In this document: positions 23,220 to 31,491 of the stretch, piece by piece
How positions within the stretch are numbered: position 1 is the first letter of the stretch
How the letters are laid out: every line of letters starts with the position of its first letter
Assembly (NCBI GenBank): GCA_964539825.1
Contig: CAZIKF010000049.1
Span: forward strand, 1-31,491
Length of the DNA: 31,491 nucleotides
From: CAZIKF01 sp964539825
GTDB lineage: Bacteria; Muiribacteriota; UBA6191
Direction of reading: 5' to 3'
Translations under genes and position numbers: made by a program
Notes under the pieces: generated by a model
Databases searched by the model: none
Told to the model about the DNA's origin: nothing
Seen by the model: the letters and a program-made list of their open reading frames with translations, nothing else

Positions 23220-25571
23220 ATGAAAACCTCTATACGTTATCTTCTGGTACTCAGCTTGATTCTATTCTCGGTGTTTCTCTCCTACCACGAGAGAGAGAGG
23301 GTATTCACCCTTCTTTTTGCCCTTGAGGATTTACGTCAGGTTTCATCCCAGCAACGAGCCAGACTTCTGAAAAGACCTGTCCTCATCGAGGTGGATTCTA
23401 AAGAGGGTCTTGAACTTGCTCTTAGCTGGCAAATACCCAGGGAGAGGATTGTTGTAGGCATTCTCTCCGAAGTTCCCCTTTGGTATTCAAAAGATCTTTC
23501 CCTGATATACAAATGGAAGGTTGATGGGAAGTTGAGGTTACCGAGAGGAAATCTTCCCATCAGCAATGCAATGAATCTCGTACTGGAGATGGTTCCGGCT
23601 GAATGGGTTTCACCAACTGATCTTCTTGGCCTCAAGACCATCTGGGTTCATAGAATTTTTCCTGAAGAAGAAATAGGACTCAAGGTTGATAGAAGATGGA
23701 AGAGACTTAGACGCGCCCTGAGGGAAAGGTCCGTAAGAGTCATAGACTTTCCTCATAAAAGTTCCAGCTCCTATGAAAAAGAGGTAAAGGAGTTTCTAGA
23801 ATTCCTGGGCTCTGATTGGAAATTGGGTCTTGAATTTCAAGACTCTGAATTTGCTAAAATTCCCGGGGGTAAATGGCTCCAAGGCATCCTGATCCTATTT
23901 CTTGGCTGGATTTATGGATTCTACCTTTATCTTCTAATTCCCGCGTTGTTGCTGCCGGGAAGCCTCGGGACACAGGCAGTGGGACTTGGTTTCACCATAC
24001 TAGGACCCTTGATTCTGTATTTTCGACTCCGCAAATTAACATCTCCAGGACGCATTATTCTGCTACCTGGATCCTTGTTCCTACATACGATCATTATGGG
24101 GAGTGTCTACTCCCTCCTGATGCACTGCCAGGCGTTTCAGGCCAGAATTTTTCTCCCCGTAGGAATTAAGTTTTCGCTTCTGCTTCCCGCAATTCTGATC
24201 ACTTCCTATGAGCTCTACTCCTTGATAGCGGTGGCGTGCATTCAAAGAACCAGGAGGATTCGAGGAATTCTAATATCACTTGCCTTGCTCATACTGGCGA
24301 TCCTCATCTTAGCAACAATGATCTATCGCTCTTCGAATCATGCCGTATTGCCGGTATTTGACCTGGAGTTGAGCCTGAGATTATGGTTCGAGGACTGCCT
24401 TGTCTCCAGGCCCAGGCTAAGAGAGATTCTCGGCTATTGGGGACTGGGATTTCTCTTCATGGATGCATATTTCAGATTTCCTTCCTTGAGATTTCTTGGG
24501 CGCTTATGCCTGATCCTGGCATTGGTTTCGGCATTCAATACCTACTCCCATTTTCATACCGACTATTGGTTCAGAGTTCTCAGGGAGTTTCATGCTTTTT
24601 GGATAGGCTCGATTCCCCTGGTTGCCTTATTTTTTTTCCTGAGTCGTCAGGTTGATAGAAGGGGGACCATCCATCTTGGGTACTTTGGATTTTCAAACCT
24701 TGGTGATGATTTGTTGGCCGTGGTGATGTTTAGAAGGTCATCAGGATCGGGACACCGATTCCTGGTGAAACATCACGGGAAACTAAATCTTCCTGGAGAG
24801 GTCAAAAGATCTAATTTCGCAGAAATTCTGGACGCGGGCGTCTCCTCGCGTTTTTTTTCCCTGGGTCCCGGAGGGATCCTACAGGACAGGAGTTCTCTGG
24901 TTTCTCTTCTTTATTATCTTGGATTCTGTATGTCTATGAAGCTGCTGGGAACCAGAATTCTCTGGCAGCATCAGGGAGTTTCCCCATTCAGGTATCACTT
25001 CTCCCGGGTGCTAGTGGGATGGTGTGCAAAATTTGTAGAGGAGATAAGTGTTCGTGATCAGGATTCAGTGGAAGTCCTCGTCAAATGCTCTGTTGAACGC
25101 GATAGGATTTCAATTAAAAAGGATCTTGTATTTGATTTAAATCCGGAAAATCCCCAGATCAGGAGCGGGAGTCTTGGGATTGTACTTCGGAGTTGGAATG
25201 ATTTTTCAGTGGAGTTGTGGATAGAGATTCTCAAAGAAGTCCCCCTATCCAGAACCTACTTTCTCTTTCAAGAAGATCCACAGCTTGAGGCTTTGATTCG
25301 ATCACTCGACCCAGGCTCGCAAATTCAGGTCTATCATTCTGATTCACTCGGTTTTGCCCTTGACTTCATCAAATCTGAAAGAATATTGAGTATGAGGTAT
25401 CACGGCCTGGTCTTAGGCCTGATCTCTTCCAGACCGGTTTTTGGTATCTGCTACGATCAGAAATGTGTTTCTCTACTAAGGGGGGCGGGGGTTGATCACT
25501 GGGTTGACTGGGAAAATTGGGGAAATCGAGCCACAGTGCGTGCGGCCATAAAAGACTTTCTTGAGAATTGA
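23220..25571 (+). CDS. csaB: DUF5693-like membrane domain fused to CsaB polysaccharide pyruvyltransferase
   Basis: A 783-residue fusion. Residues 1-25 form a membrane anchor. About 30-210 is a soluble region (IEVDSKEGLELALSWQIP, IWVHRIFPEEEIG, LRRALRERSVRVIDF) resembling DUF5693. Residues about 220-470 contain roughly eight to ten hydrophobic helices. About 480-775 matches CsaB-type pyruvyltransferases: IHLGYFGFSNLGDDLLAVV, FFSLGPGGILQD, LLGTRILWQHQGVSP, SVRDQDSVEVL and MRYHGLVLGLISSRPVFGI. CsaB adds ketal-linked pyruvate to cell-envelope polysaccharide; in Firmicutes that product is bound by SLH domains. Separate DUF5693 and CsaB proteins are known there; the single-chain form in a Gram-negative context is notable. 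DUF5693 similarity is by eye. Confidence 0.8.
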   Translation: MKTSIRYLLVLSLILFSVFLSYHERERVFTLLFALEDLRQVSSQQRARLLKRPVLIEVDSKEGLELALSWQIPRERIVVGILSEVPLWYSKDLSLIYKWKVDGKLRLPRGNLPISNAMNLVLEMVPAEWVSPTDLLGLKTIWVHRIFPEEEIGLKVDRRWKRLRRALRERSVRVIDFPHKSSSSYEKEVKEFLEFLGSDWKLGLEFQDSEFAKIPGGKWLQGILILFLGWIYGFYLYLLIPALLLPGSLGTQAVGLGFTILGPLILYFRLRKLTSPGRIILLPGSLFLHTIIMGSVYSLLMHCQAFQARIFLPVGIKFSLLLPAILITSYELYSLIAVACIQRTRRIRGILISLALLILAILILATMIYRSSNHAVLPVFDLELSLRLWFEDCLVSRPRLREILGYWGLGFLFMDAYFRFPSLRFLGRLCLILALVSAFNTYSHFHTDYWFRVLREFHAFWIGSIPLVALFFFLSRQVDRRGTIHLGYFGFSNLGDDLLAVVMFRRSSGSGHRFLVKHHGKLNLPGEVKRSNFAEILDAGVSSRFFSLGPGGILQDRSSLVSLLYYLGFCMSMKLLGTRILWQHQGVSPFRYHFSRVLVGWCAKFVEEISVRDQDSVEVLVKCSVERDRISIKKDLVFDLNPENPQIRSGSLGIVLRSWNDFSVELWIEILKEVPLSRTYFLFQEDPQLEALIRSLDPGSQIQVYHSDSLGFALDFIKSERILSMRYHGLVLGLISSRPVFGICYDQKCVSLLRGAGVDHWVDWENWGNRATVRAAIKDFLEN

Positions 25572-25621
25572 AATGCTCTCATCGGAAACCTTTTGTCATC
25601 CACCTACGTAGATAGATACAG

Positions 25622-26674
25622 ATGCTACGAATCAATACCAGAATTTTACGCCAAGTGTTTTTAGGGTCTCTGATACTATACGGGGGGCTATTCGCGACTC
25701 CCCAGGTAGAAGCAGGGATGCTGGGAGACCTCTGGCAAACAGTCATGGGATGGTTTGGTGGTGGGAAAAAAGTAGATCCAAACGTTGAAGCTCAGATCAC
25801 AGCCTTGCTTGAGAAAACAAACCAGTCACAAAACGCTGTAATAGCCTCTGTCAATGAGACCCTTACTTTTCAAAACCAGTTGAAGAATATTTCAGACGCC
25901 GCTACGAAAAAGAAACTGGATGAAATGATTCAAAACATGCAAGCCTCAGTTGAAGCGAACAATGAAACCTTTCTTCAGCTCATGCAAGTTCGTGAACAGC
26001 TTAATTCGCAGGGTTTATCAGAAAAGTACGAAGCAAATTTTGCCCCCTATCTACAAAAGCAGCAGGAGATCGAATCTTATTACACAAAGATTGAAGATCG
26101 CTATAAGGAATTGTTGGCATTCTCTGAAGAATCGACCAATGTGGGCTCTGAAGAAGCCACTCAGGAGCCGGTCGTCAATAACCAGTGGACGACTGCCAAG
26201 GGAAAGAGCCTCATTAATGAATGGCTAGCACTCAATAGTCGTGACGAATGGGGTGGGCCTAAGGTTGAAGGCTCTGTTATTGGCAGACCTCAGGCAGCTG
26301 GAAACAAGGATCGACACCAGTATCTCTTTGAGTCCTTTCCAGAAATACGAGCCTATGTACTAGAGCGTATGGGAGGTCAGGCAGAATCTGAGCAGAAGCC
26401 CGAAAGCTCTGTACCGGTCCAGGATGTCCAGGCTGAAATACCGGAACAAATTCAAGAGCCGGTCGCGGCCAGTCCTTCGGCTACTCCCGTTAGCGTACAG
26501 CAGCCTAAATCCACAATGGCGTTTACAAACCGCTACGATAATGCTTCCATCCGGGAAGAGCGCAAGAAGATCTACAAGCAACTTCTTGACATGAATGTAC
26601 AGGGTAAAATGGACTCGGAAGAGTACAAAGACCTCTACATGAAGTATATCAAACTCGGAGAAAAGCTCCGTTGA
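25622..26674 (+). CDS. Secreted coiled-coil protein with WxxxNxxDEWGxPK domain
   Basis: A 350-residue exported protein with a signal peptide (residues 1-31, cleavage after VEA). A short glycine-rich stretch (LGDLWQTVMGWFGGGKK) is followed by long helices, probably coiled coil, at about residues 50-170. Residues about 190-245 hold the same domain as the protein at 14582-14938: INEWLALNSRDEWGGPK, IGRPQ, NKDRHQYLFESFPEI. A Pro/Glu/Gln-rich linker and a charged C-terminal helix (REERKKIYKQLLDM) finish the protein. The function is unknown; the architecture suggests a periplasmic structural or binding role. Its last codons lie within the left arm of the second long palindrome. Confidence 0.75.
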   Translation: MLRINTRILRQVFLGSLILYGGLFATPQVEAGMLGDLWQTVMGWFGGGKKVDPNVEAQITALLEKTNQSQNAVIASVNETLTFQNQLKNISDAATKKKLDEMIQNMQASVEANNETFLQLMQVREQLNSQGLSEKYEANFAPYLQKQQEIESYYTKIEDRYKELLAFSEESTNVGSEEATQEPVVNNQWTTAKGKSLINEWLALNSRDEWGGPKVEGSVIGRPQAAGNKDRHQYLFESFPEIRAYVLERMGGQAESEQKPESSVPVQDVQAEIPEQIQEPVAASPSATPVSVQQPKSTMAFTNRYDNASIREERKKIYKQLLDMNVQGKMDSEEYKDLYMKYIKLGEKLR

Positions 26675-26840
26675 TCCGGTTTCGCGAGTGCTGATCACCC
26701 AGCGCGCTCGATAAGCAGCAAATCTCAGCCCTTCCCTCGTCGAACGTGACTATGCCACGTCCTCCTCACGAAGCACTGACCTTCACTACTTCTCGAACCC
26801 CCTGAGAAGATCAGCCCTCACGAAACCGAATCAACGGAGC
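26665..26840. repeat. Long structured palindrome, family 2 copy 2
   Basis: Outer arms of 32 bases (26665-26696 and 26809-26840) are reverse complements with three mismatches. The left arm includes the last codons and stop (GCTCCGTTGA) of the secreted-protein gene. The inner hairpin is ACGTG 26744-26748/CACGT 26756-26760. The core 26765-26799 is identical over 35 bases to 13184-13218. The element fills the gap between converging genes, so it could end transcription from both sides, but no clear U-tract flanks it. Confidence 0.8.
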
Positions 26841-26858
26841 CCGCCTCTTGCCAGTTCT

Positions 26859-29174
26859 TCAGAGTCTATCTACTTCGGTGGTGCACCCCAGAGGAATTCC
26901 GTAGCCGATCCAGGAAATTTTAAGCTGAAACAGGAGATTCTCATCAGTGATTGACTTTGGCTCAGCGCAGCAGACTTGTTTGAGTATGTTTAAGATCTCG
27001 TAAAAAGACTTTTTATGATCGTATCGGTTCGGGCTGATCTTTTGAACGATTGGGCTAAGGAGTCCGATGAGTGCCCTGGTTTCTCCACGTGATTGCAACC
27101 TTCGTGCCCTCTGTACATGTCCCCAATAACTACTATCCCAGTCCTCTTTTTCGGCTTCACCAATTAACTGGAGTTCGAGTTCAGTGGCAGAATCTTCATC
27201 ATCGACTCTCTTTGCGAGTGCTAATTTGATCAGAAATAGGTCGGCAGTCAGGGGTTCAGATTCCTCCTTAAGATTTCTTTCAAACCTCTTAATGAGATCA
27301 TAGGCTTCTTGATTTTGTCCCTTACTAGCAAGAAAGAGTGAGGTCTTCTGAGCAACCCTCCAATGCCTGGCCCAGCTGTTTTGAAAAAGAGGCTTAATCT
27401 GTTCAGCCCAGACATCCGGTTCCCAGGAAATGTCTTTGTTGATCTCTCTGCTCAAAGGCAGGCTATCTAGAATGATGGCTGCCAGCCCAGCCTTAGGTGC
27501 TTCACGATACTTGTCAAAATCTATCCAGAAGTTATCTTTTTGAGAATAATACTGTGATAAATCCAGCTTCTGCATTTGGTTATAAAAATCCGATCTCAAG
27601 AAAACATTTGGCGCTAACCGCATTAGCTCGGGAACTCTTATTTTGGGAACGACTACGCTCATTAGAAATGAACTTTTCATCCATTCTTCCATGAAACTCT
27701 TAAAAGGCTTGTCGTCCCAGCGATTCTGTTTGGCGGTATCGTAAGAAAAGAAAATCTTAAACTGTCTGTCGTAACCATAAACCGCATACACATGCTGGGG
27801 AACATAGATTAGTACAGGAAATCCATGGTCAATCAGGTTCATGACGGTTTGGGAGTCATGCCAATAGCTTGTGAAGAGTTGATAATCCTTCTTTTCAAGG
27901 TAGCTTTGTGCCTTCCAAATAAAAGTTCCCTGGTGGAATCCTTCTTTGATGAGGTAACTAAGCTCCCGGGTGGAAATGGGAGCTTTTTGGAAATAATTCA
28001 AAACCAGGGCCAGTGAATTAGGAAAGCAAGAAGCAGCTTGTTGGAAAGTTCTATATTTTAGCTTGAGGATCTGTGATTCTTTAGGCTTTGACTTCTGTTG
28101 CTTGTAGGCTTTGATGTAATCTTTGGACTTTTGGAAGTCGTCTTCAAATTCTGTGTGCTCGGCTACAACCTGCTTAAAGATCTTTAAGGCATGGTTCGGA
28201 CGTGAATCAAGAACTTCCAGAACGCCCTGCCTATGCAGCAGTGAAGCATTAAACTCATCATTTCTTAGATAAGGAATCGCCTGGGCATACATATTTTTGG
28301 CATCGGTAAAATTTCCCTGGCTCTCTAAAACGCTGGCGTAAGTAATATATAGAGCGGTTGAATGTTGAGCGAGGACGAGCACATGCAAGACCATGCAGAG
28401 GGTCCAGAAAAATGCGCTCAGGGTTGTCCTTAGATAGGAAGAACCACAGCTGATGCGCTTTAGAAAGAAATAGAAAATGAGCATGAATCCGAAAATACTA
28501 AGACCCTGGTAGCTAATACGGCTCAATGAGTGCAGGGGATACTTCAGGGGACTCAAGCGGTCGATCGGGTAGTTCACAAGTGTTAGGTTGAGAAATTCAC
28601 AGAAAAAAATGTAACTGAGAGAAAAGAAGAGAATTGTAATGAATGGCCTCATCTCGAGTTGAAGAAAAGTCTTACGGAAGAATCCATAGATTGCGCCAAT
28701 CACGGTTCCGATGATGATCCAGATGATCGATACACTGGTGCCAGGAATGATGGTGACCGTTACATATTCTGAGAATAGCCAATAGAGGATGACTGTTATC
28801 AGGGCTGATATCGCTCCAACCAGAGAGGAGAAAAAGTTCATCCAAATAAAGCTCTTGCTGAGACTATAGCGTAGGTTTGAGTCTTGTCCTTTCTGCTTGT
28901 GACGATCATTGTAGATCCAATTTATTAGATAGATGAGTATGAAAAAGAATAGGAATGGCGGTATATAAGAGAGGGCTATGGTTCCTGGATCGAATCGGAG
29001 TGTTAGGGATAAGCTACAACTGAGACCTAGCCCGAAAAGAGCCATTAGTGTGAGTATTCGAAGGGGCCAAACAGCAGCCCTGGCTGTCTGTGCGATGGAA
29101 AGCCAGTATACTGGGCCAAGGGAGCAGCTATAGAGGGAATACTTCCAGAAGGAGATTGGCTTAAGCAATTTCAA
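26859..29174 (-). CDS. Polytopic membrane protein with C39-like cysteine peptidase and TPR regions
   Basis: A 771-residue protein from a TTG start that overlaps the upstream gene's stop (TTGA), with AAGGG as ribosome-binding site. Residues about 15-275 hold seven to nine hydrophobic helices. A TPR-like helical part (YITYASVLESQGNFTDAKNMY) follows. A papain-like domain of the C39/C39_2 type comes next, with candidate catalytic C383 (QQAASCFPNSLALVLNYF), H461 (QHVYAVYGYD) and D479 (FSYDTAKQ). The usual CGP is here CFP. Residues about 560-760 are again helical repeats. It may cleave or bind a peptide at the membrane; no substrate is visible. It forms an operon with the similarly built gene upstream. 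Confidence 0.72.
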   Translation of the reverse strand: MKLLKPISFWKYSLYSCSLGPVYWLSIAQTARAAVWPLRILTLMALFGLGLSCSLSLTLRFDPGTIALSYIPPFLFFFILIYLINWIYNDRHKQKGQDSNLRYSLSKSFIWMNFFSSLVGAISALITVILYWLFSEYVTVTIIPGTSVSIIWIIIGTVIGAIYGFFRKTFLQLEMRPFITILFFSLSYIFFCEFLNLTLVNYPIDRLSPLKYPLHSLSRISYQGLSIFGFMLIFYFFLKRISCGSSYLRTTLSAFFWTLCMVLHVLVLAQHSTALYITYASVLESQGNFTDAKNMYAQAIPYLRNDEFNASLLHRQGVLEVLDSRPNHALKIFKQVVAEHTEFEDDFQKSKDYIKAYKQQKSKPKESQILKLKYRTFQQAASCFPNSLALVLNYFQKAPISTRELSYLIKEGFHQGTFIWKAQSYLEKKDYQLFTSYWHDSQTVMNLIDHGFPVLIYVPQHVYAVYGYDRQFKIFFSYDTAKQNRWDDKPFKSFMEEWMKSSFLMSVVVPKIRVPELMRLAPNVFLRSDFYNQMQKLDLSQYYSQKDNFWIDFDKYREAPKAGLAAIILDSLPLSREINKDISWEPDVWAEQIKPLFQNSWARHWRVAQKTSLFLASKGQNQEAYDLIKRFERNLKEESEPLTADLFLIKLALAKRVDDEDSATELELQLIGEAEKEDWDSSYWGHVQRARRLQSRGETRALIGLLSPIVQKISPNRYDHKKSFYEILNILKQVCCAEPKSITDENLLFQLKISWIGYGIPLGCTTEVDRL

Positions 29175-31491
29175 AATCCCTTCATATTGGGAAAATAAAA
29201 CTTTGTATCAATGGGTTGATCAAAGTACTTCGCCATTAAGTGTAAAGCCATACTATTGTGGCGGTCCTTCTTTAAGACCTGGTTGAGCCGACCCCTGGCT
29301 TCTTGCTTATTTTCCAATTGGAGATCTGCGAGTGTTCTATAGTAGAGATAAAGCCCACCTTCCTTCTTCATGCTGCCCTGGAGATCTAAGGGGGATAAAT
29401 TGCGCTTAATTCGATTAATTTGGTACCAGAGATCATATTTTTTTGATTGAGGATGTCGGTAGTAAGGCAGCCTTAGATAGGGTTCTGCCAGATCAAAATG
29501 TCCTTGAAGTTGTAATTGTAGTCCAATCTTAAATCCGGAACCGCAACCCAATTTATCAAAGAACTCTGGAGGTTTCTTACCTACAAGCTGAAGTAGAACC
29601 TTATCAAATCCAGGGGGTAGTGCCGGGCCTTTTTGGCTAAGAGTTCCGGCTAATTCTATTTTTTCAGAGAGGGTAAGTTCGGAGTCCTGAAGAATCGACA
29701 GAATGCCTTTTGAGCGCTGGTCCGGGCTGATTATATTTCTGGACTCGAATAGATCTTCCAAATCAAGGTCATCAAATTTCAAGTAAAACTCGATTGCCTT
29801 TTTGGCAAATAGCCCCTGATGAGTCTGTTTCTCAGTACCATGTTTTTGAATGAGTTCATGGGATAATTGGTCTGGGGATAGATGATCAAGATTGGCAGCC
29901 CTCCTAAATTGATCTTGATCCACAAGGAGATTAAGATTTTCAAGTTCCTTCAACTTATGCTGATTTAGAAATGCTACGACCAACGAGTTGGAACTTTGGA
30001 TAATTCCTTCAAGATAGGATAAGGGAAGAAAAACCAAAGTCCTGGATAAAATTTCGATAGCATTTTCTTGTTCTTGACCAGCATCAAAAATATGCCTGAG
30101 GCGATTATGTGCATCATTTTCAATTTCACATCTCAGTAGAGCCATGCGTTGAGGTTCGAAGGTTTTAAGAACGGCGCACCACTGAGACTTTCCAGAAAGA
30201 GAGATTCGCATGCCCGGAGTCACTCCAAGCTTGTGTAGCCGATCTATGCTTTCAAGCTCGGGCTGAAAATAGATTAGCTTCAGTGAAAACGCTTCCTGGA
30301 CTAGCAATAGGGAGTGCAGGGTGGAAATATCAGGCAATTTTCCATAATGAACTTCAGAGAATTTGGATTTGAATTCTGCAATTGCCTGTTGATAATCAGA
30401 TAGATCACCTTGATGTTTAGCCATTGAGATCAATACGTCCCAGTCAGGCTCGATGGGGCGAAACAATTCCTTTTTCTTAAGCTCTTCAACCCATTCATCT
30501 TCCAGGGGAAATGAATCTATATGAGTGTCTTCTAGAGTGTAGAGATCACCGGCCAGGGTATGTACCAGGTCCTTGTTGTGTTTGAGGTGATCTTGTAAAA
30601 CCAAATAAGTATTAGAGGAGCCTTCTAAAAGAATCTTAGAGAGTTGGTAACGAATTCTTTCACCATAAGCATGTCCATCGAGGTAATTTGGATTCAGAAA
30701 TGATGGAATGGAATACTGCTCCAGGGGAATGGGTTCGATCCTGTCATAGAAATATCCACTCAGTTTATGGCTTGCAAAAGAAGGAACACCTAGTACGCAC
30801 GCTATGAAAAGACTGAGGTTTATGAGGTTTGGTAAAGTACGGCCAAAGTATTTTCCCATGAAGGACTTAGCCGAATCAGCATCCAGGAATTCAAGGGTAA
30901 GTAGACCTGCAATACCGTTAGCATAGAAATGGATAAGCGATGTTCCAAAAGTGTGGATTACCTTGTAAAACAACGCGCTGATCCAGAAGACATGGGCAAA
31001 TAATAAGGAACTACAAACCGCTATAGAAGCGATCACATAGACTTTGAATTCTGTCGGTCTTGAAAGAAGATAGATCCCTGTGCAAATCAGACTCCAGCAC
31101 AAGGCTGTCAGTATGATTTCGATAGAGGACTGTTTGTGGATCCAAATCATCAATTCTTGAGGTTCGGACCTGAATTCAATCAAATCAAGAAACTGCAGAA
31201 CAGACATTAAAAAAAGGACAACAGTTAAGGTAATGAAAGCGTACTTGTGATCTGCCCAGACTTTAGCCAATGGTTTTCGAGGGGAAAGATTTCTATATTT
31301 TTGATGGTAAAGAAAGAGGCCTAGACCAGGGCTAAACAAAAGGATCAGCAGCAGATTCTTATTCTGGGGGAAGGCCGCGAGTGCGAGAACAATCACGCAG
31401 TAAAACGTCAGCAGCAAGATCAAGAAGCCAATGTTCTTAATGACTGAAGGTGCGTTTTTGACTCTCCAGTTTAAAAGTCGAATATGGGTAG
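29171..31491 (-). CDS. Polytopic membrane protein with helical repeats, 5' end outside window
   Basis: The frame is open from the stop at 29171-29173 to the right edge. The first available start inside is TTG 31421-31423 (750 residues), but the codons beyond it (WRVKNAPSVIKNIGF) continue without a stop and look like a cytoplasmic N-terminus, so the true start is probably outside the window. About six transmembrane segments lie in the first 220 residues of the 750. A long helical, TPR-like soluble region of about 500 residues follows, including QGHFDLAEPYLRLPYYRHPQ and LQLENKQEARGRLNQVLKKD. I recognise no enzymatic motif. It is coupled to the C39-like gene by a 4-base overlap, suggesting the two products work together. 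Confidence 0.68.
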   Translation of the reverse strand, partial: THIRLLNWRVKNAPSVIKNIGFLILLLTFYCVIVLALAAFPQNKNLLLILLFSPGLGLFLYHQKYRNLSPRKPLAKVWADHKYAFITLTVVLFLMSVLQFLDLIEFRSEPQELMIWIHKQSSIEIILTALCWSLICTGIYLLSRPTEFKVYVIASIAVCSSLLFAHVFWISALFYKVIHTFGTSLIHFYANGIAGLLTLEFLDADSAKSFMGKYFGRTLPNLINLSLFIACVLGVPSFASHKLSGYFYDRIEPIPLEQYSIPSFLNPNYLDGHAYGERIRYQLSKILLEGSSNTYLVLQDHLKHNKDLVHTLAGDLYTLEDTHIDSFPLEDEWVEELKKKELFRPIEPDWDVLISMAKHQGDLSDYQQAIAEFKSKFSEVHYGKLPDISTLHSLLLVQEAFSLKLIYFQPELESIDRLHKLGVTPGMRISLSGKSQWCAVLKTFEPQRMALLRCEIENDAHNRLRHIFDAGQEQENAIEILSRTLVFLPLSYLEGIIQSSNSLVVAFLNQHKLKELENLNLLVDQDQFRRAANLDHLSPDQLSHELIQKHGTEKQTHQGLFAKKAIEFYLKFDDLDLEDLFESRNIISPDQRSKGILSILQDSELTLSEKIELAGTLSQKGPALPPGFDKVLLQLVGKKPPEFFDKLGCGSGFKIGLQLQLQGHFDLAEPYLRLPYYRHPQSKKYDLWYQINRIKRNLSPLDLQGSMKKEGGLYLYYRTLADLQLENKQEARGRLNQVLKKDRHNSMALHLMAKYFDQPIDTKFYFPNMKGF

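Noticed and set aside
22632..23223. Open frames on the minus strand and in another plus frame over the proline-rich tail
   Set aside because: They result from the skewed, C-rich repetitive composition. The translations are low-complexity Arg/Ser/Trp or Pro/Leu runs with no domain, and the GGDEF frame is clearly the real one.
1..31491. CRISPR arrays, tRNA or rRNA genes
   Set aside because: No regularly spaced direct repeats, cloverleaf or rRNA-like sequence was noticed on either strand. This is by eye; a tRNA scan was not possible.

Overview
The window is protein-coding DNA from a Gram-negative bacterium of moderate G+C. It is dense, with many overlapping stop/start codons. Outer-membrane logic is present: an LptF/LptG-type permease, putative lipoproteins and sugar-acid synthesis. 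Two putative lipoproteins have an unusual Phe before the candidate lipid-modified Cys. This, with a familiar-looking secreted domain, makes me lean weakly toward a Leptospirales-like spirochaete. A deltaproteobacterial or Bdellovibrionota relative is not excluded; no rRNA or tRNA is present to decide.

Layout. (1) 1-3.6 kb: small accessory genes (zinc ribbon, coiled coil, Nudix hydrolase, SRPBCC protein, DUF2059-like lipoprotein, voltage-gated K+ channel). (2) 3.75-13.1 kb: a co-directional housekeeping block, hutU-hutI (histidine catabolism), dnaE, accD-accA (first step of fatty-acid synthesis) and a sigma-70 factor, mostly with overlapping or near-touching genes. (3) 13.1-18.8 kb: an accessory stretch with an NTF2-like protein, a Cys-rich protein, a small secreted protein, a membrane-anchored subtilisin, a PlsC acyltransferase and a TPR/coiled-coil protein. 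(4) 19-26.7 kb: an envelope-flavoured series with a NeuB/SpsE-type synthase, an LptF/G-type permease, a GAF-GGDEF diguanylate cyclase with a long proline-rich tail, a DUF5693-like/CsaB fusion and a secreted coiled-coil protein. (5) 26.8-31.5 kb, minus strand: two large membrane proteins with helical repeats, one carrying a C39-like cysteine peptidase domain; the upstream one runs off the right edge.

The most unusual content is non-coding. Family 1 is a roughly 130-nt multi-hairpin element present in two copies about 90% alike by eye, directly upstream of the Nudix gene and of hutU. A 20-nt piece of its 5' end recurs just downstream of a TATAAT box before the neuB-like gene. One stem differs between the copies in ways that preserve pairing in plus-strand RNA, so a structured mRNA leader is a good hypothesis. 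Family 2 is a roughly 180-nt near-palindrome lying across the stop codons of the sigma factor gene and of the 26.6-kb secreted-protein gene. The two copies share an identical 35-nt core. Their outer arms differ, contain the last codons of the host gene, and still pair within each copy; an inner hairpin also changes sequence on both sides while staying paired. I do not recognise either family. No CRISPR array, insertion sequence or RNA gene was seen.
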